A stretch of 33,269 nt of DNA, taken from an uncultured Victivallales bacterium (GTDB lineage: Bacteria; Verrucomicrobiota; Lentisphaeria; Oligosphaerales; JAFGRS01). How positions within the stretch are numbered: the stretch's first letter is position 1; every line of letters starts with the position of its first letter. A model generated the notes under the pieces. It did no database searches, was not told the origin of the DNA, and saw only the letters and a program-made list of their open reading frames with translations. The stretch lies in contig CAILUI010000283.1 in the NCBI GenBank assembly GCA_903837355.1, positions 1 through 33,269 on the forward strand, in the 5' to 3' direction. Below are positions 1 through 8,273 of this stretch, piece by piece. The translations under genes and the position numbers were made by a program.

Positions 1-93
1 CACAACCCCATGCTGGTCGCCGCCGGACTCACCGAGACCGCAACGCCACTGCCCTGGCTCGCCGGCCGCAGGCTGCGGCTCTGCCTCGGGTGA
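1..93 (+). CDS. C-terminal tail of an unidentified gene entering from the left
   Basis: The first 30 codons are open in frame 1 and end at TGA 91-93. About 90 percent of third positions are G or C, as expected for a real gene in this genome. The readable tail contains LPWLAGRRLRL near its end. It is too short to assign to a family, and a second frame is also open here, so coding status is probable rather than certain. Confidence 0.4.
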   Translation, partial: HNPMLVAAGLTETATPLPWLAGRRLRLCLG

Positions 94-108
94 CCCCTGC
101 GGTGTTAG

Positions 109-273
109 TTTGGTGGCAGGCCGTGGGAATCCAGGCTAGGCGACGCGTTCCTCTCCGGCAAGCAGGCCATCGAACAGAAGCTTGAGAAGGCGATAGCCGA
201 GCAGTTGCAGAAGGGCGCGGTGACGCCGACTCCAGAGGCGATCAGGGCCGAGGCCAAGCGTGCAAGGCCGTGA
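109..273 (+). pseudogene. Short helical coding remnant without a start codon
   Basis: From about position 136 to the TGA at 271-273 one frame has high GC at third positions. It encodes a charged, clearly helical stretch (SGKQAIEQKLEKAIAEQLQK followed by a short Pro/Thr segment and AEAKRARP). The frame opens after TAG 106-108 and has no ATG or GTG start before this stretch. The codon pattern before 136 looks non-coding. I read it as the surviving 3' end of a decayed gene. The alternative is a gene whose upstream part is in another frame because of a sequencing error. Family unknown. Confidence 0.35.
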
Positions 274-353
274 GCGAAGCAGTACCGGGGGCTGAGGATG
301 CCATCCGCAGCCGGCGAGCAATCCTGGCACTCCGAGCATGAGGAATGCACCAG

Positions 354-1298
354 ATGAAGCGCTTCTACAGCCTCTTGCTACTCTGCGGCACGGCTCTCGC
401 TGCGCCTGACACCGACTGTCTGAGTCTGACCCGGTACGTGGTCCTGTCCAACGAACAGGCTGTTCGGGCCCAACTCCTCGAGTGCCCAAACCACGCATTC
501 GGCAGCATGGAGAACGGCATCAGGGAAATAGAGAAGCGCAAGGCCGGTCTTCTGCCGGGCCAAATATCGTTCGTCCAGTTCTGCGTCTCGGACCAACTCG
601 ACGCGATCAGGCGTTGTCTGCCTCTGATCGAGATGGTAGCCATCAACCCGTTCGTCACACTCAGTGATAGGGGGCCTTCCCCCGGGTCGATCGCCTGGCC
701 CAGCAGTAACCAGCCAGTCCTCAACCGAGTACGCGGAATGCAGGAGTCCGCCGGCGGCAAGCGGCTGGTGGCCCGCATCGGCATCGGCGACGTCGAATCG
801 AAGTACATCACGAAGCGCGAACCGACCTTCGAGGAAATCGAGTGGATGATCCTGGCCACAGTTGGCGCTGACTACAAAGGCATTGTCTGGGTCGGGCAGT
901 TCGATACCGGCGGTCGGCTGCGGAACCTCGGGCACAACCTGCTCTGCTTCGCCGAGGATTTGGGCACTGCCATGCCGGTCGGCTGGGCTACGGCACCCGA
1001 GGGGCAACCGGTCTCGGCACTGGCATCGAAGAAGATGCTCTTCGTGGTGCTGCTCAACACCGAGTACTTCGAAGACCCGGTGATGGGTAAGATCCAGAAG
1101 CTGCCGCTCGACCCGAAGGTGCAGACGGGCGAGGTTGTGCTGGCTCTGCCGGAGGGCGTGACCGCGGAGTCAGGGGTCTCGCTATACGGCAAGCCGCTGA
1201 AGCCGCGTATGGAAGGCGGGAAGGTGGTGGTGCCATACCGCTTTGTCGGTGGTGGCGACATGCTGGTGCTTGATCTGAGGAAACGAGACGGGGGGTAG
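354..1298 (+). CDS. Secreted TIM-barrel-like protein, short paralogue (module A)
   Basis: A 314-residue exported protein. The start is placed at ATG 354 because GAGGA lies about nine bases upstream and a signal peptide follows at once (MKRFYSLLLLCGTALAAPDT). The upstream ATG at 345 has no spacing from that motif. The body resembles the C-terminal half of the protein at 12589-14463. Shared landmarks are CPNHAF versus CPTHSF, INPFVT versus INPNVT, and ATVGADYKGIVW versus ATLGQGVKGLFL, followed by a beta-rich tail. The alternating strands and helices suggest a glycoside-hydrolase-like barrel plus a beta-sandwich. No catalytic pair can be named, so enzymatic activity is not claimed. It lacks the roughly 330-residue N-terminal beta region of its paralogue. 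An ECF sigma gene follows after about 70 bp, as in module B. Confidence 0.75.
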   Translation: MKRFYSLLLLCGTALAAPDTDCLSLTRYVVLSNEQAVRAQLLECPNHAFGSMENGIREIEKRKAGLLPGQISFVQFCVSDQLDAIRRCLPLIEMVAINPFVTLSDRGPSPGSIAWPSSNQPVLNRVRGMQESAGGKRLVARIGIGDVESKYITKREPTFEEIEWMILATVGADYKGIVWVGQFDTGGRLRNLGHNLLCFAEDLGTAMPVGWATAPEGQPVSALASKKMLFVVLLNTEYFEDPVMGKIQKLPLDPKVQTGEVVLALPEGVTAESGVSLYGKPLKPRMEGGKVVVPYRFVGGGDMLVLDLRKRDGG

Positions 1299-1367
1299 AC
1301 CGCGGACGGCGGCCTCCAAACCCATCCGTGATGTCCGCGTAAGCCGTGGTCTGAGGGGTTTCGACCA

Positions 1368-1907
1368 GTGGGCCCGAACGACGACAAGCCAACCGACGAG
1401 TTCAACATCTCGACGGGGCAGGGGTTTGAGCGCTTCGTGCTGGCGTGCCAGACCCGGGTCTTCCGCTTCCTGGTGGGCAAGGGTGTGCCTGTCCAGGACG
1501 CCAAGCAGCTCTGCCAGGATGCAATCCTCACGCTCTGGCAAAACCGGCACAGACCGCGGAACCCGCAGACGTTCCTGATGGGCATCGCCAACCGGCTCGC
1601 AATGGCCTACCACCGGAAGCGCGTGCGACTGCGGACCGTCAGCATTGAGGACGTGCCGGCCGAGGCGCATGCCATACCCGCCGCAGAACCACCTCCCGTC
1701 GACGATCCCCCCGCGGGACCCACACCGCCCACGACCCGCGTCGCGCTTCTCGACAAGCTGACCCCGCGCCTGCGCGAGGTCATCGAGATGGTCCAGTTCC
1801 AGGGCCTCTCCCGCCGTGACGCCGCCCGCCAACTCGGCATTACCGAGGGCGCGTTGCGCGTACGCGAGAAAAGGGCACTGGATATCCTGAGAGAGAGTGT
1901 GGGATAG
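1368..1907 (+). CDS. ECF-type RNA polymerase sigma factor (module A)
   Basis: A 179-residue sigma-70 family protein with only regions 2 and 4, the ECF architecture. Region 2 covers roughly residues 20-85, including the core-binding helix around QLCQDAILTLWQN and the -10-reading segment FLMGIANRLAMAYHRKR. A Pro-rich linker follows. Region 4 covers about residues 125-175, with the helix-turn-helix LSRRDAARQLGITEGALRV. The GTG start at 1368 has GAGGGG about nine bases upstream. It lies between the secreted TIM-like gene and a membrane zinc-finger anti-sigma gene, so it is probably held inactive at the membrane by that partner. It is only distantly similar to the sigma factor of module B and probably belongs to a different ECF group. 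Confidence 0.92.
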   Translation: MGPNDDKPTDEFNISTGQGFERFVLACQTRVFRFLVGKGVPVQDAKQLCQDAILTLWQNRHRPRNPQTFLMGIANRLAMAYHRKRVRLRTVSIEDVPAEAHAIPAAEPPPVDDPPAGPTPPTTRVALLDKLTPRLREVIEMVQFQGLSRRDAARQLGITEGALRVREKRALDILRESVG

Positions 1908-2063
1908 CCTCCTGCTGCGCGCTAGAACATACCTTGAGGTGACGGCAGCCCAGCACGGTGGACCCCTGACAGTGGCGGGCCTCCGCCGTGATCTCGGGGG
2001 TGAACCATACCGCCGATGGCCGTAGCGTCTCAGGCATTCGTCACCGTGCCGACGCCCGGGGAA

Positions 2064-2091
2064 TGTAACACTCCCGACACTACATACGTAG
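2064..2091 (+). promoter_or_regulatory. Possible promoter upstream of anti-sigma gene A
   Basis: The last 30 bases before the anti-sigma start are AT-richer than their surroundings and contain TGTAAC at 2064-2069 and TACATACGTA at 2081-2090. The equivalent place in module B has TGTCAC and an AT-rich TTATATACA. The resemblance is suggestive of a promoter, but the spacings differ and no consensus can be fixed from two sites. Confidence 0.2.
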
Positions 2092-3366
2092 ATGCGAGTA
2101 GACCTGCACAATATGGTTGAGGTTATCCGAGTCCGCCTGGGCCGTACGCCTTCTTGCGCCTGGGTCGAGGAGCGGCTGCCTGCCTACTACGATTGGGACC
2201 TGCCGGAGCACGAGTTCCGCGCCATTGGGCGGCACCTGGCGCACTGTCCCGCCTGCACACGAGCGTACGATGAGGTCGTGACTCTCGTCGAGAGCATCCG
2301 AGAGCAGTTAGCCCCCGCGCAGTTCGGCGCCGCGTCGGCCGCGGAGTTCGCAGCGGCCGTCATGGCGCGTATCGACGCGTATAAACGAACACGGGTAGCG
2401 TGTGCTGTGCGGTCCGATCCAGTCTGGACTCGGCCGCGCCCGGTTTGCTTCGCCGGTGCGTGCGTTGCGTTGTTCGCACTACTGGCCGTCGCGCTCGTCC
2501 TTGCCCGCACATCCCGCAGTCTTTCCGGCTCTGAGCATGCCAGTGTCGCAGCCGCGCCAGACGGCAGCGCAAGTGTTTCACTCCGAAGCGACCAGGCCTG
2601 CCTGGGCCAGGAGCCCTCCGCGGAAACCAAGACTGCGCCGGACTGCAAGCGGGCCGGTACTGGCCTTTCCGGCCTCTCACTCCAGGAGGAGTCTGGCGAC
2701 GTCCTCGACAGAGCCATGGCCGTCCTCGAAGCCGAAGTGGTTCTCCCGCACACCGATCAGGAGATCGAAGCCTGGGCACGCCGTGAGTACCCAGACGTCA
2801 TGTGGTTGTATGACCTGTTGTGCAAAGAGTTCGGCTACGCTGAGTCTTGGCGGGAACTGCTCCGGGGGTCCGGCACACTGCAACGCTTCGACTGGCCGAC
2901 GGCAGAGGGCCAGCCCAACTGCCGGCCCTCGTTGGCCGCAGTCCGGGCTGCGGCCTCAATCGCCGGATACGAGGTCGCGTTAGCGGAAGACGGCCAGTTC
3001 GCCATGCCGGCGCTCGCATGGCCCGATGCTGGGGTGGGCGTTGGTCGAGTTCGCGTTCGCAGACTACCGGAACGGAGGCCCGCCGGTGCCGTGCAAGGTT
3101 TGTCTCCCCAGCCGCAGGATTACGCTGACATATTAGCAGATTCCCATGAGCTGGCTGGGGGCGTTCTGGCATACCTTGCCGTGTCGAGCGATCTGTTCGG
3201 GTCAGAGGACTCGCGCATGCTCGCCCTAAGGTGCAAGGCACTCCTGGGTATCGTTTGGACCAAGGGACTGTGTCCCGATGCAGGTTGCGCCTCGGCATGT
3301 GCGCCTGACGAGAGCTTTGAGCAAATCCTGAGTACACGCAGACGGCTGCTGGAGTCCAGGCCCTAG
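2092..3366 (+). CDS. Membrane anti-sigma factor with zf-HC2-type zinc finger (module A)
   Basis: A 424-residue single-pass membrane protein. The cytoplasmic N-terminus carries the zinc-binding anti-sigma signature: Cys22, then His48-x3-Cys52-x2-Cys55 within HLAHCPAC. A predicted transmembrane helix lies at about residues 118-138. The remaining 280 residues would be outside the cytoplasm. They contain a Ser/Ala-rich linker and a region with predicted helices and several cysteines that matches no domain I recognise. Known zf-HC2 proteins bind and silence the neighbouring ECF factor, so the partner is inferred to be the product of 1368-1907. An alternative ATG at 2113 would still keep the zinc ligands. 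The outer domain is the likely sensor. Confidence 0.85.
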   Translation: MRVDLHNMVEVIRVRLGRTPSCAWVEERLPAYYDWDLPEHEFRAIGRHLAHCPACTRAYDEVVTLVESIREQLAPAQFGAASAAEFAAAVMARIDAYKRTRVACAVRSDPVWTRPRPVCFAGACVALFALLAVALVLARTSRSLSGSEHASVAAAPDGSASVSLRSDQACLGQEPSAETKTAPDCKRAGTGLSGLSLQEESGDVLDRAMAVLEAEVVLPHTDQEIEAWARREYPDVMWLYDLLCKEFGYAESWRELLRGSGTLQRFDWPTAEGQPNCRPSLAAVRAAASIAGYEVALAEDGQFAMPALAWPDAGVGVGRVRVRRLPERRPAGAVQGLSPQPQDYADILADSHELAGGVLAYLAVSSDLFGSEDSRMLALRCKALLGIVWTKGLCPDAGCASACAPDESFEQILSTRRRLLESRP

Positions 3367-3823
3367 CGTGAAAGAGAACCGTATATTCTGGCGCCTCCCT
3401 AGTGCCGTCCCAGCGGCCGGGTGTCCCCCGCGTTGCCAGTCCCGATTCGCTGGCGGCCATGGGATGGAGGAACAGGCATCCTCCCACAGGCCGTGCGGGA
3501 GGCCAGAGCGGCTATGGCACCGCGCATACTCCGCGGATGAACTGGTCGGCACGGGCTGGCAAACACTGGGCCACCACCTAAGCTCCGGGCGGCCGGACGC
3601 CGGAGGCGTATACGATCGGCGCACGTCTGTTCGTAAGCACGGTGACCGCAGTCACCGTGTGCTGCTATGGCGAAGGGAGCGAACCCCCGCGAACTGCCTT
3701 CTTGGGGGGCTTGGTGTCGCCAGTTCTGACGACGCAAGCACTGTGGTGCACCCATCTGGAATCAGCGTGCAATCCCCCCATGAACCGGTATGCGAATGTG
3801 CACGTGAGGTATGAGAGGCGCAA
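3367..3823 (+). other. Intergenic region, 457 bp, no supported gene
   Basis: The open frame beginning at GTG 3368 has poor codon bias and no domain-like sequence. No tRNA shape or strong hairpin is evident. The last 15 bases contain GAGAGG ahead of the DUF1573 start. Confidence 0.5.
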
Positions 3824-4915
3824 ATGACAGGACGAGAGACAGCCTTCAATCCCAGAGCCGCGAACTGCTTGTTCCTGCTCATTGTCTGGGCTGGGCTCAC
3901 CAGGGCAAGGGCCGAAGGTGGCCCCGATGCACAGATCACCGAGGGATTGCGCGCGCAAGTTACCCTGACTTGCGACAAGCCTGCCTTCGACTTCGGTGAC
4001 GTCGATCCCATGCTTACGCCAGAGAGCTCCTGCAGGTTCACGATCATGAATCGGGGGGAGACGCCGTGCAAGATTGCGAGAGTGAGGTCGTCATGTGGTT
4101 GCGCGGTGGCAATGCCCCCCGGTGATGTCATTCCTGCGAACGGCAAAGCTGACATCACCGCTACCATCCGGTGGGGTGACGTACCGATGCGACGCACGGC
4201 TTCTCTGTTCGTCACGGCGGATGGCAACCCTGATGCGGTCCTGCAGTTGGTGGTTGCAGGGACCGTGTCTCCCGCCGTGCGCGCGACGCCGCAGGCTGTC
4301 TTCTTCCCGAGCCTTGCTCCTGGCGAGTCGACGAGTCGGTACGTTACCCTTTGGGTCTCAAGGGCGTTCCCTGATTTCCAAGTCTCTGGTGCCGAGTGTA
4401 CTAGTCCGACCGTCGGCGTGAGAGGCCCCCCCGCGACCACTGGGCAAACAGATGCGGTCGCCGTCTGCGCGGGGCGTTGGGAACTGACCGCGGTGGGGCG
4501 CCGTCAAGGAGGTGTTGAGTCGTGCGCTTTGGTACTGCGGACGAACCTGGCTCACATGCCTGAAGTGCGCGTGCCGGTGACGGTATGCCATGCGGGGTGG
4601 ATGGAGGCTGAGCCGCCTGCCCTAGTCTTTGAAGGGAAGGAAGGAAGCGTCAACCACGTCGCGATTCGGCTGGCAGGGCGCGGTGCCGAGCCTTCGTTGT
4701 CTCTTGAGTCTTGCCAGGGCATGCCGTGCCCGATAGAAATCGTGAAAGTCACGACGTCCATGGCTGGCGGGAGGCAGGCTACCGAAGTGAAGCTGCGCGT
4801 CTCGGGGCGTGAGTTCACATCTGACCGTTCTGGCTGGATACGGGCAAGCTCCGAAGGGGTTTCTCTGGATATTCCGTTTGTCATTGTGCCACCGAGTGCG
4901 ATGCGGGGGCAGTAG
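3824..4915 (+). CDS. Secreted DUF1573-domain protein
   Basis: A 363-residue exported protein with a hydrophobic signal segment at about residues 14-29. Residues 45-150 match the DUF1573 pattern: a predicted immunoglobulin-like beta domain that opens with FDFGDV, continues with FTIMNRGETPCKIARVRSSC and carries the hallmark Cys-Gly-Cys (SSCGC, 89-93), then an N-G-K-A-x-I strand and a GTV ending. Two further beta-sandwich stretches follow (about 155-265 and 270-360), less clearly DUF1573-like. DUF1573 proteins are common in Planctomycetota and Bacteroidota as exported proteins of unknown role. The next genes in the same direction encode a Cys-rich GG-motif protein, a LolA-like protein and a C39-type peptidase. 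That suggests a role in handling or displaying the Cys-rich product, but this is inference. Confidence 0.85.
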   Translation: MTGRETAFNPRAANCLFLLIVWAGLTRARAEGGPDAQITEGLRAQVTLTCDKPAFDFGDVDPMLTPESSCRFTIMNRGETPCKIARVRSSCGCAVAMPPGDVIPANGKADITATIRWGDVPMRRTASLFVTADGNPDAVLQLVVAGTVSPAVRATPQAVFFPSLAPGESTSRYVTLWVSRAFPDFQVSGAECTSPTVGVRGPPATTGQTDAVAVCAGRWELTAVGRRQGGVESCALVLRTNLAHMPEVRVPVTVCHAGWMEAEPPALVFEGKEGSVNHVAIRLAGRGAEPSLSLESCQGMPCPIEIVKVTTSMAGGRQATEVKLRVSGREFTSDRSGWIRASSEGVSLDIPFVIVPPSAMRGQ

Positions 4916-5142
4916 GGCAGTGCGGGGCTCACTCCTGTGGTGCCACAAGCGGGCCCGGCAGAGCTGGGAGTGCATGCCTAATGACCTAGACACGGGTTGC
5001 ATGAGCAGAGATGCGGTGAGTGGGCCCCAGCGGGTGCACGAGAAAGGGATAACCCCCTGGCCGAGCCGAAGTCGAACCCAAGGTGAAGGAACGCACGACA
5101 CGCGTGGATTGATTCCTAATTCTGCATAGATAAGGTGGAGAG

Positions 5143-5661
5143 ATGAACAAGAAGTACACAGCCGTTATGTGTGGCGCGATTCTGTGCGCCGTTTCGGTCT
5201 GGGGCTTGGTGGCGCTGGCCGCTCAACCGTGCCCAGATGGGCTGGCCTTGGGGGCTCTGGCCGTTCAGGCGAGTGTGGATGGAAAGACGGAGCCCGAAGT
5301 GTCCGTGATTCCTGATGCCCGTCTGGCGGGGCTATATGGTGGCGATGGCTGCCATACGTGGAAGATGTGCAAGACATTCCAGGGGCACTGTCCAGGAACC
5401 TTCATGTCAGGATGCGACTCCTGGATTTTACCTCCTCCCGAGGGGGCGAATATTGACTGCTGGAGTTGCGAAAGCGACACGACGGGCATGACGTGTGTAT
5501 TCGACTGGTGGCTTACGAGCGATACCTGCGTGGATGACTCGCCTGTCGACTGCGGCACGAACTGGTGGGGGAGGTGCCAATCGAAGACAGTGTGCTCGCG
5601 GATACTGGAAGTTGGTGAGTGCGGCACCGTCACAAAGTGCCACAACCTAACACCACCGTAG
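5143..5661 (+). CDS. Cys-rich secreted protein with double-glycine-type processing site
   Basis: A 172-residue protein. The ATG has a good ribosome site (AAGGTGGAG) just upstream. Residues 1-27 form a Sec signal peptide (AVMCGAILCAVSVWGLVALA). Residues 28-67 read as a propeptide ending IPDARLAGLYGG. Counting back from Gly67, hydrophobic residues occupy -4 (Leu), -7 (Leu) and -12 (Ile), the spacing known for C39 peptidase leaders, although -8 is Arg rather than Glu. The 105 residues after Gly-Gly contain 13 cysteines plus WW pairs, suggesting a compact disulfide-bonded product. I recognise no family for this core. A stand-alone C39-type peptidase lies about 2 kb downstream on the same strand. 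The role could be a bacteriocin-like peptide, a surface component or a signalling protein; the sequence does not decide. Confidence 0.7.
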   Translation: MNKKYTAVMCGAILCAVSVWGLVALAAQPCPDGLALGALAVQASVDGKTEPEVSVIPDARLAGLYGGDGCHTWKMCKTFQGHCPGTFMSGCDSWILPPPEGANIDCWSCESDTTGMTCVFDWWLTSDTCVDDSPVDCGTNWWGRCQSKTVCSRILEVGECGTVTKCHNLTPP

Positions 5662-6196
5662 CGTATTGCGCCCTATGCATCGCCCAACAGAACGCGGAAG
5701 CACGCAGGGCCGATGCCGGCAATCTCGGATCCCCCGCTATCGTAAACGTGGCGACATGGCGCGAGTCTCGTGCTCTACCCGTGGGTGTGTAGTGAGCACA
5801 AAGCGGCAGAGCGACTTACGTGAGACACTCGGGGCCGCGCATAGTTCCGCGAGTAACGGGAACAGCGCTGGCGCCATGCGCCGGACTGCGTGAACTGTGG
5901 TGTCTGCTGTACAGGACGATCATCGGCGCTACGGGTGCAATGCGCCTGTCCCAGAACAGGGGAAGGGCGCGGGAGATCGTATCTGGACGGTTTTGCGTGC
6001 AATTGCCAGGATCCAGTTCAGGGCTCATCTCCATGGGAATGTCGCGAGTCGGGGTTCTGGCCCGTTGAGCGACCGTGCAGTGGCTCGGCGCTGGGACGGT
6101 GTCTCAGCACTTGCTTAGGTGCGTGCCCTGCAACCGCCCGTACCCCTTGCCGCGTCACTACACATGCCGCATGTACACAACGAACTGGGAGGCGAG
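5662..6196 (+). other. Long intergenic gap, 535 bp, with a candidate Cys-rich ORF
   Basis: No conventional gene is evident between the Cys-rich protein gene and the LolA-like gene. The only notable content is the Cys-dense frame listed separately. The final bases carry GGGAGGCGAG, a strong ribosome site for the next gene. Confidence 0.4.
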
Positions 6197-6213
6197 ATGA
6201 TGCAATGGAGTGA
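5890..6213 (+). CDS. Possible second Cys-rich ORF or decayed copy
   Basis: From GTG 5890 a 107-residue frame contains about 14 cysteines, including clusters such as NCGVCCTG, QCACPRTG and ACNCQDP. The cysteine density (about 13 percent) is like the mature part of the 5143-5661 product and far above chance for a random frame. Against it: there is no signal peptide, the frame opens only after TAA 5854, GC at third positions is only about half, and it overlaps the start of the LolA-like gene. It may be a decayed duplicate of a Cys-rich core, a small real gene, or coincidence. Confidence 0.22.
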   Translation: MNCGVCCTGRSSALRVQCACPRTGEGRGRSYLDGFACNCQDPVQGSSPWECRESGFWPVERPCSGSALGRCLSTCLGACPATARTPCRVTTHAACTQRTGRRDDAME

Positions 6214-7441
6214 ATGCCTGACAGAGTCGGTGCGGGGCGGGATCTTCCGCTCGGCCCGCCTTTCCACCGCACGTGCCGCCGTGCTGTTGGCTGCGATAAC
6301 TCTTGCTGGGAGGGTACTCAATGCCGGAGAGCGGTTACCTTCTGAACTGGCCGGCCAGTACCGCGAACTGGCGATCAGACAGTACAGCCAGATCGCCAAC
6401 CTCTACGTGGCATACAGCCTCACGATCAGCCGTGGCGACAAGAGCAGCGTCAAGCGCCGCGAGTGGGCGCTGAGCGGCGTGAAGCGTTTCAGGAAGAGGT
6501 ACTGGCATCCGGAAGACAAAGGGGGACGATGGGGATGCGCCGTGTACGATGGCGAGTTCCTGCGGTCCTACGACTCGGGGACCGGGGGCGGCACACTCCG
6601 GTCGGCTTCCCAGTATGACCCCCGCGGCGTTGGACAGCCCTCCACGTGGTCCGACTACTCAAGATGCGTCGGCCACTTGACGCATGGGGCCATCTGGGAG
6701 CTAATGGCGGCGATCCCTCTGCCCAAGTGGGATGTCACGTGGGCAGAGGATGGACACAGTCTTGTGTTCGCTACGCGGGAGGTCGAGCCCCCCGCGACAG
6801 ACGAATGGACACTTGATCCGTTGCGTGGTTTTGTCATCACTAGATGGCGCAACCTGGACAGAGCCGAGGACGGGGGATCGGTGACGGTGGTGGAGATGAA
6901 GACGCTTCACGTGAGGGAGGTCATGCCTGGAATCTGGTTGCCAACGGAGGTCGAGACTCGAATGAAGGGCACCGCAGGAGAGCTACTCAACCGGGTTCTG
7001 GTGGACGAGATGCGAGTCAACTCCCCTGAGACGGAGCGCCTGTTCAGCTTCTCCTGGCCGCAAGGCGCTATCTACTACGATTACCGCGTGGAGGCCTCCG
7101 TCGACCCCAATGCGACGGAGGATGCCATCGCGGCAAGCATTGACGGGATGGTGGAGGACTGCAAAGTGCTGTCCCGTCCATCGCCGACGGCGGGGACACC
7201 AGGGAGCGCACCCATCGTCACCCCCGCTGGGCCAGGAAGCGCCGACACGGAGGATGCCGGCCCTGCTAGGGCGCCCGTACCTGCTGCGGGTATGCCTACA
7301 GATACAGCAGCAGCAGGCAGGCGTGCGGCGCCGCCCATGTCTCTCGGGACCGGCGTTCTGGTGGCGGCGGGTGTGGCAGCAGTGCTGTGGGTACTCATGC
7401 GCACGTGGTGGCAGAAACGTTGCGCGAATAGAAGCGGCTGA
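6197..7441 (+). CDS. LolA-like exported protein with C-terminal membrane anchor
   Basis: A 414-residue protein. ATG 6197, or 6200 directly after it, is preferred because GGGAGGCG sits a few bases upstream and a hydrophobic export segment follows at about residues 26-40. The GTG at 6119 would add 26 unlikely residues. The central 300 residues resemble LolA/LppX-type beta proteins common in planctomycetes. Features include an early helix with QIANLYVAYSLTIS, repeated antiparallel strands, GIWLPTEVETRM, and a closing VDEMRVNSPETERLFSFSWP. A Pro/Ala/Thr-rich linker leads to a C-terminal transmembrane helix (about 384-404) and a basic tail. The domain would face the periplasm. The fold call rests on pattern, not alignment. 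It lies between the Cys-rich protein and the C39 peptidase and may bind or carry the processed product. Confidence 0.65.
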   Translation: MMQWSECLTESVRGGIFRSARLSTARAAVLLAAITLAGRVLNAGERLPSELAGQYRELAIRQYSQIANLYVAYSLTISRGDKSSVKRREWALSGVKRFRKRYWHPEDKGGRWGCAVYDGEFLRSYDSGTGGGTLRSASQYDPRGVGQPSTWSDYSRCVGHLTHGAIWELMAAIPLPKWDVTWAEDGHSLVFATREVEPPATDEWTLDPLRGFVITRWRNLDRAEDGGSVTVVEMKTLHVREVMPGIWLPTEVETRMKGTAGELLNRVLVDEMRVNSPETERLFSFSWPQGAIYYDYRVEASVDPNATEDAIAASIDGMVEDCKVLSRPSPTAGTPGSAPIVTPAGPGSADTEDAGPARAPVPAAGMPTDTAAAGRRAAPPMSLGTGVLVAAGVAAVLWVLMRTWWQKRCANRSG

Positions 7442-7579
7442 CGGATGGGGGCACCCTGCCCGGTTATCGGGCGACGCGCCATGGCCCGCTGGCATTCACT
7501 CAGTGTCCTCTCCTCTCCACTCTGTCTGCATCAGGGGAGGTCTTCGTCACCAACAATGGCATGCCTGGAAAGGGACGCA

Positions 7580-8263
7580 ATGGAAACGCGACTGGCAGCA
7601 TCGGGTAAGCCTGGAGCGCTGGGTTGGAGCCGCTCGAGGCGCATGGGCGGCAGCCGCCGGCTTCCAGCGAAAGCCCTCGTGCCCGTGACGCTATTCTGCC
7701 TGTGCCTTGGGGTGGGCGCTGCTCCCGGAGCTGACGTCGGCGGTGATGGCCTGCTTGTGGTACCGGCCCTATCGTCTGGTCAGGCTGAGACACCGGGCGG
7801 TTCTCCGTTGGGGGGGGCAGAATTCGGCGCAGTACGACCGGTCGAGGGGATGATTCAGGACAAAATGGAGATGCTGTGTGCCGTCAACTGCCTGTATTTT
7901 GTGTGTAGGTACTCAGGAAGAGATGTGGACTATGCCTCCCTCCGGCACCTTCTCCAACCTTCCGTGGCGGGAGTGTCGATGTCTAGGCTAAAGCAAGTAC
8001 TCGATCAGTTGGGCTTTGCGAGTTTTGCTCGCCGAATGTCCCCTGCGCGTCTGCCAGGCAGCAGCGGCCCGGTTGTTGTGCTGGTTCCGCGCCCGGGCGG
8101 CGATGGCCATCCCGGCCACTATTGCGTGGTTCTGCCATCTCCTGCTGAGAGCGCATACTGGATCGTTGACCCGCCGGGCAGGAAGGCAAGATTTGCTTCC
8201 CGAGATGATAAGGGAAGCCCGCTCCCGGCTAGCTTCGATTGCCTTGTCATCGTCGCCCGCTGA
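7580..8263 (+). CDS. Stand-alone secreted C39-like cysteine peptidase
   Basis: A 227-residue protein. ATG 7580 is chosen because GGAAAGGGA lies just upstream; the ATG at 7445 has no such site. A basic N-terminus and hydrophobic segment (about 32-50) form a signal peptide or anchor. The rest resembles papain-like C39 peptidases. Gln93 precedes the nucleophile Cys100 in LCAVNCLYFVCRYSG, comparable to the family's CGPTCL region. VAGVSMSRLKQVLDQLGF matches the helix that usually follows it. His180 in GHYCVVL and Asp197 in WIVDPPG would complete the triad. Known C39 peptidases cut after Gly-Gly in leader peptides and are usually fused to ABC transporters. This one has no transporter domain and carries its own export signal, so it would act outside the cytoplasm. 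Its likely substrate is the 5143-5661 product. Confidence 0.78.
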   Translation: METRLAASGKPGALGWSRSRRMGGSRRLPAKALVPVTLFCLCLGVGAAPGADVGGDGLLVVPALSSGQAETPGGSPLGGAEFGAVRPVEGMIQDKMEMLCAVNCLYFVCRYSGRDVDYASLRHLLQPSVAGVSMSRLKQVLDQLGFASFARRMSPARLPGSSGPVVVLVPRPGGDGHPGHYCVVLPSPAESAYWIVDPPGRKARFASRDDKGSPLPASFDCLVIVAR

Positions 8264-8273
8264 TGGATCGCTC

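Noticed and set aside
3368..3814. 148-codon plus-strand open frame after anti-sigma gene A
   Set aside because: It starts at GTG with no ribosome site, has irregular Arg/Cys/Pro-rich composition, no signal peptide and no domain-like pattern; it looks like chance openness in GC-rich DNA.
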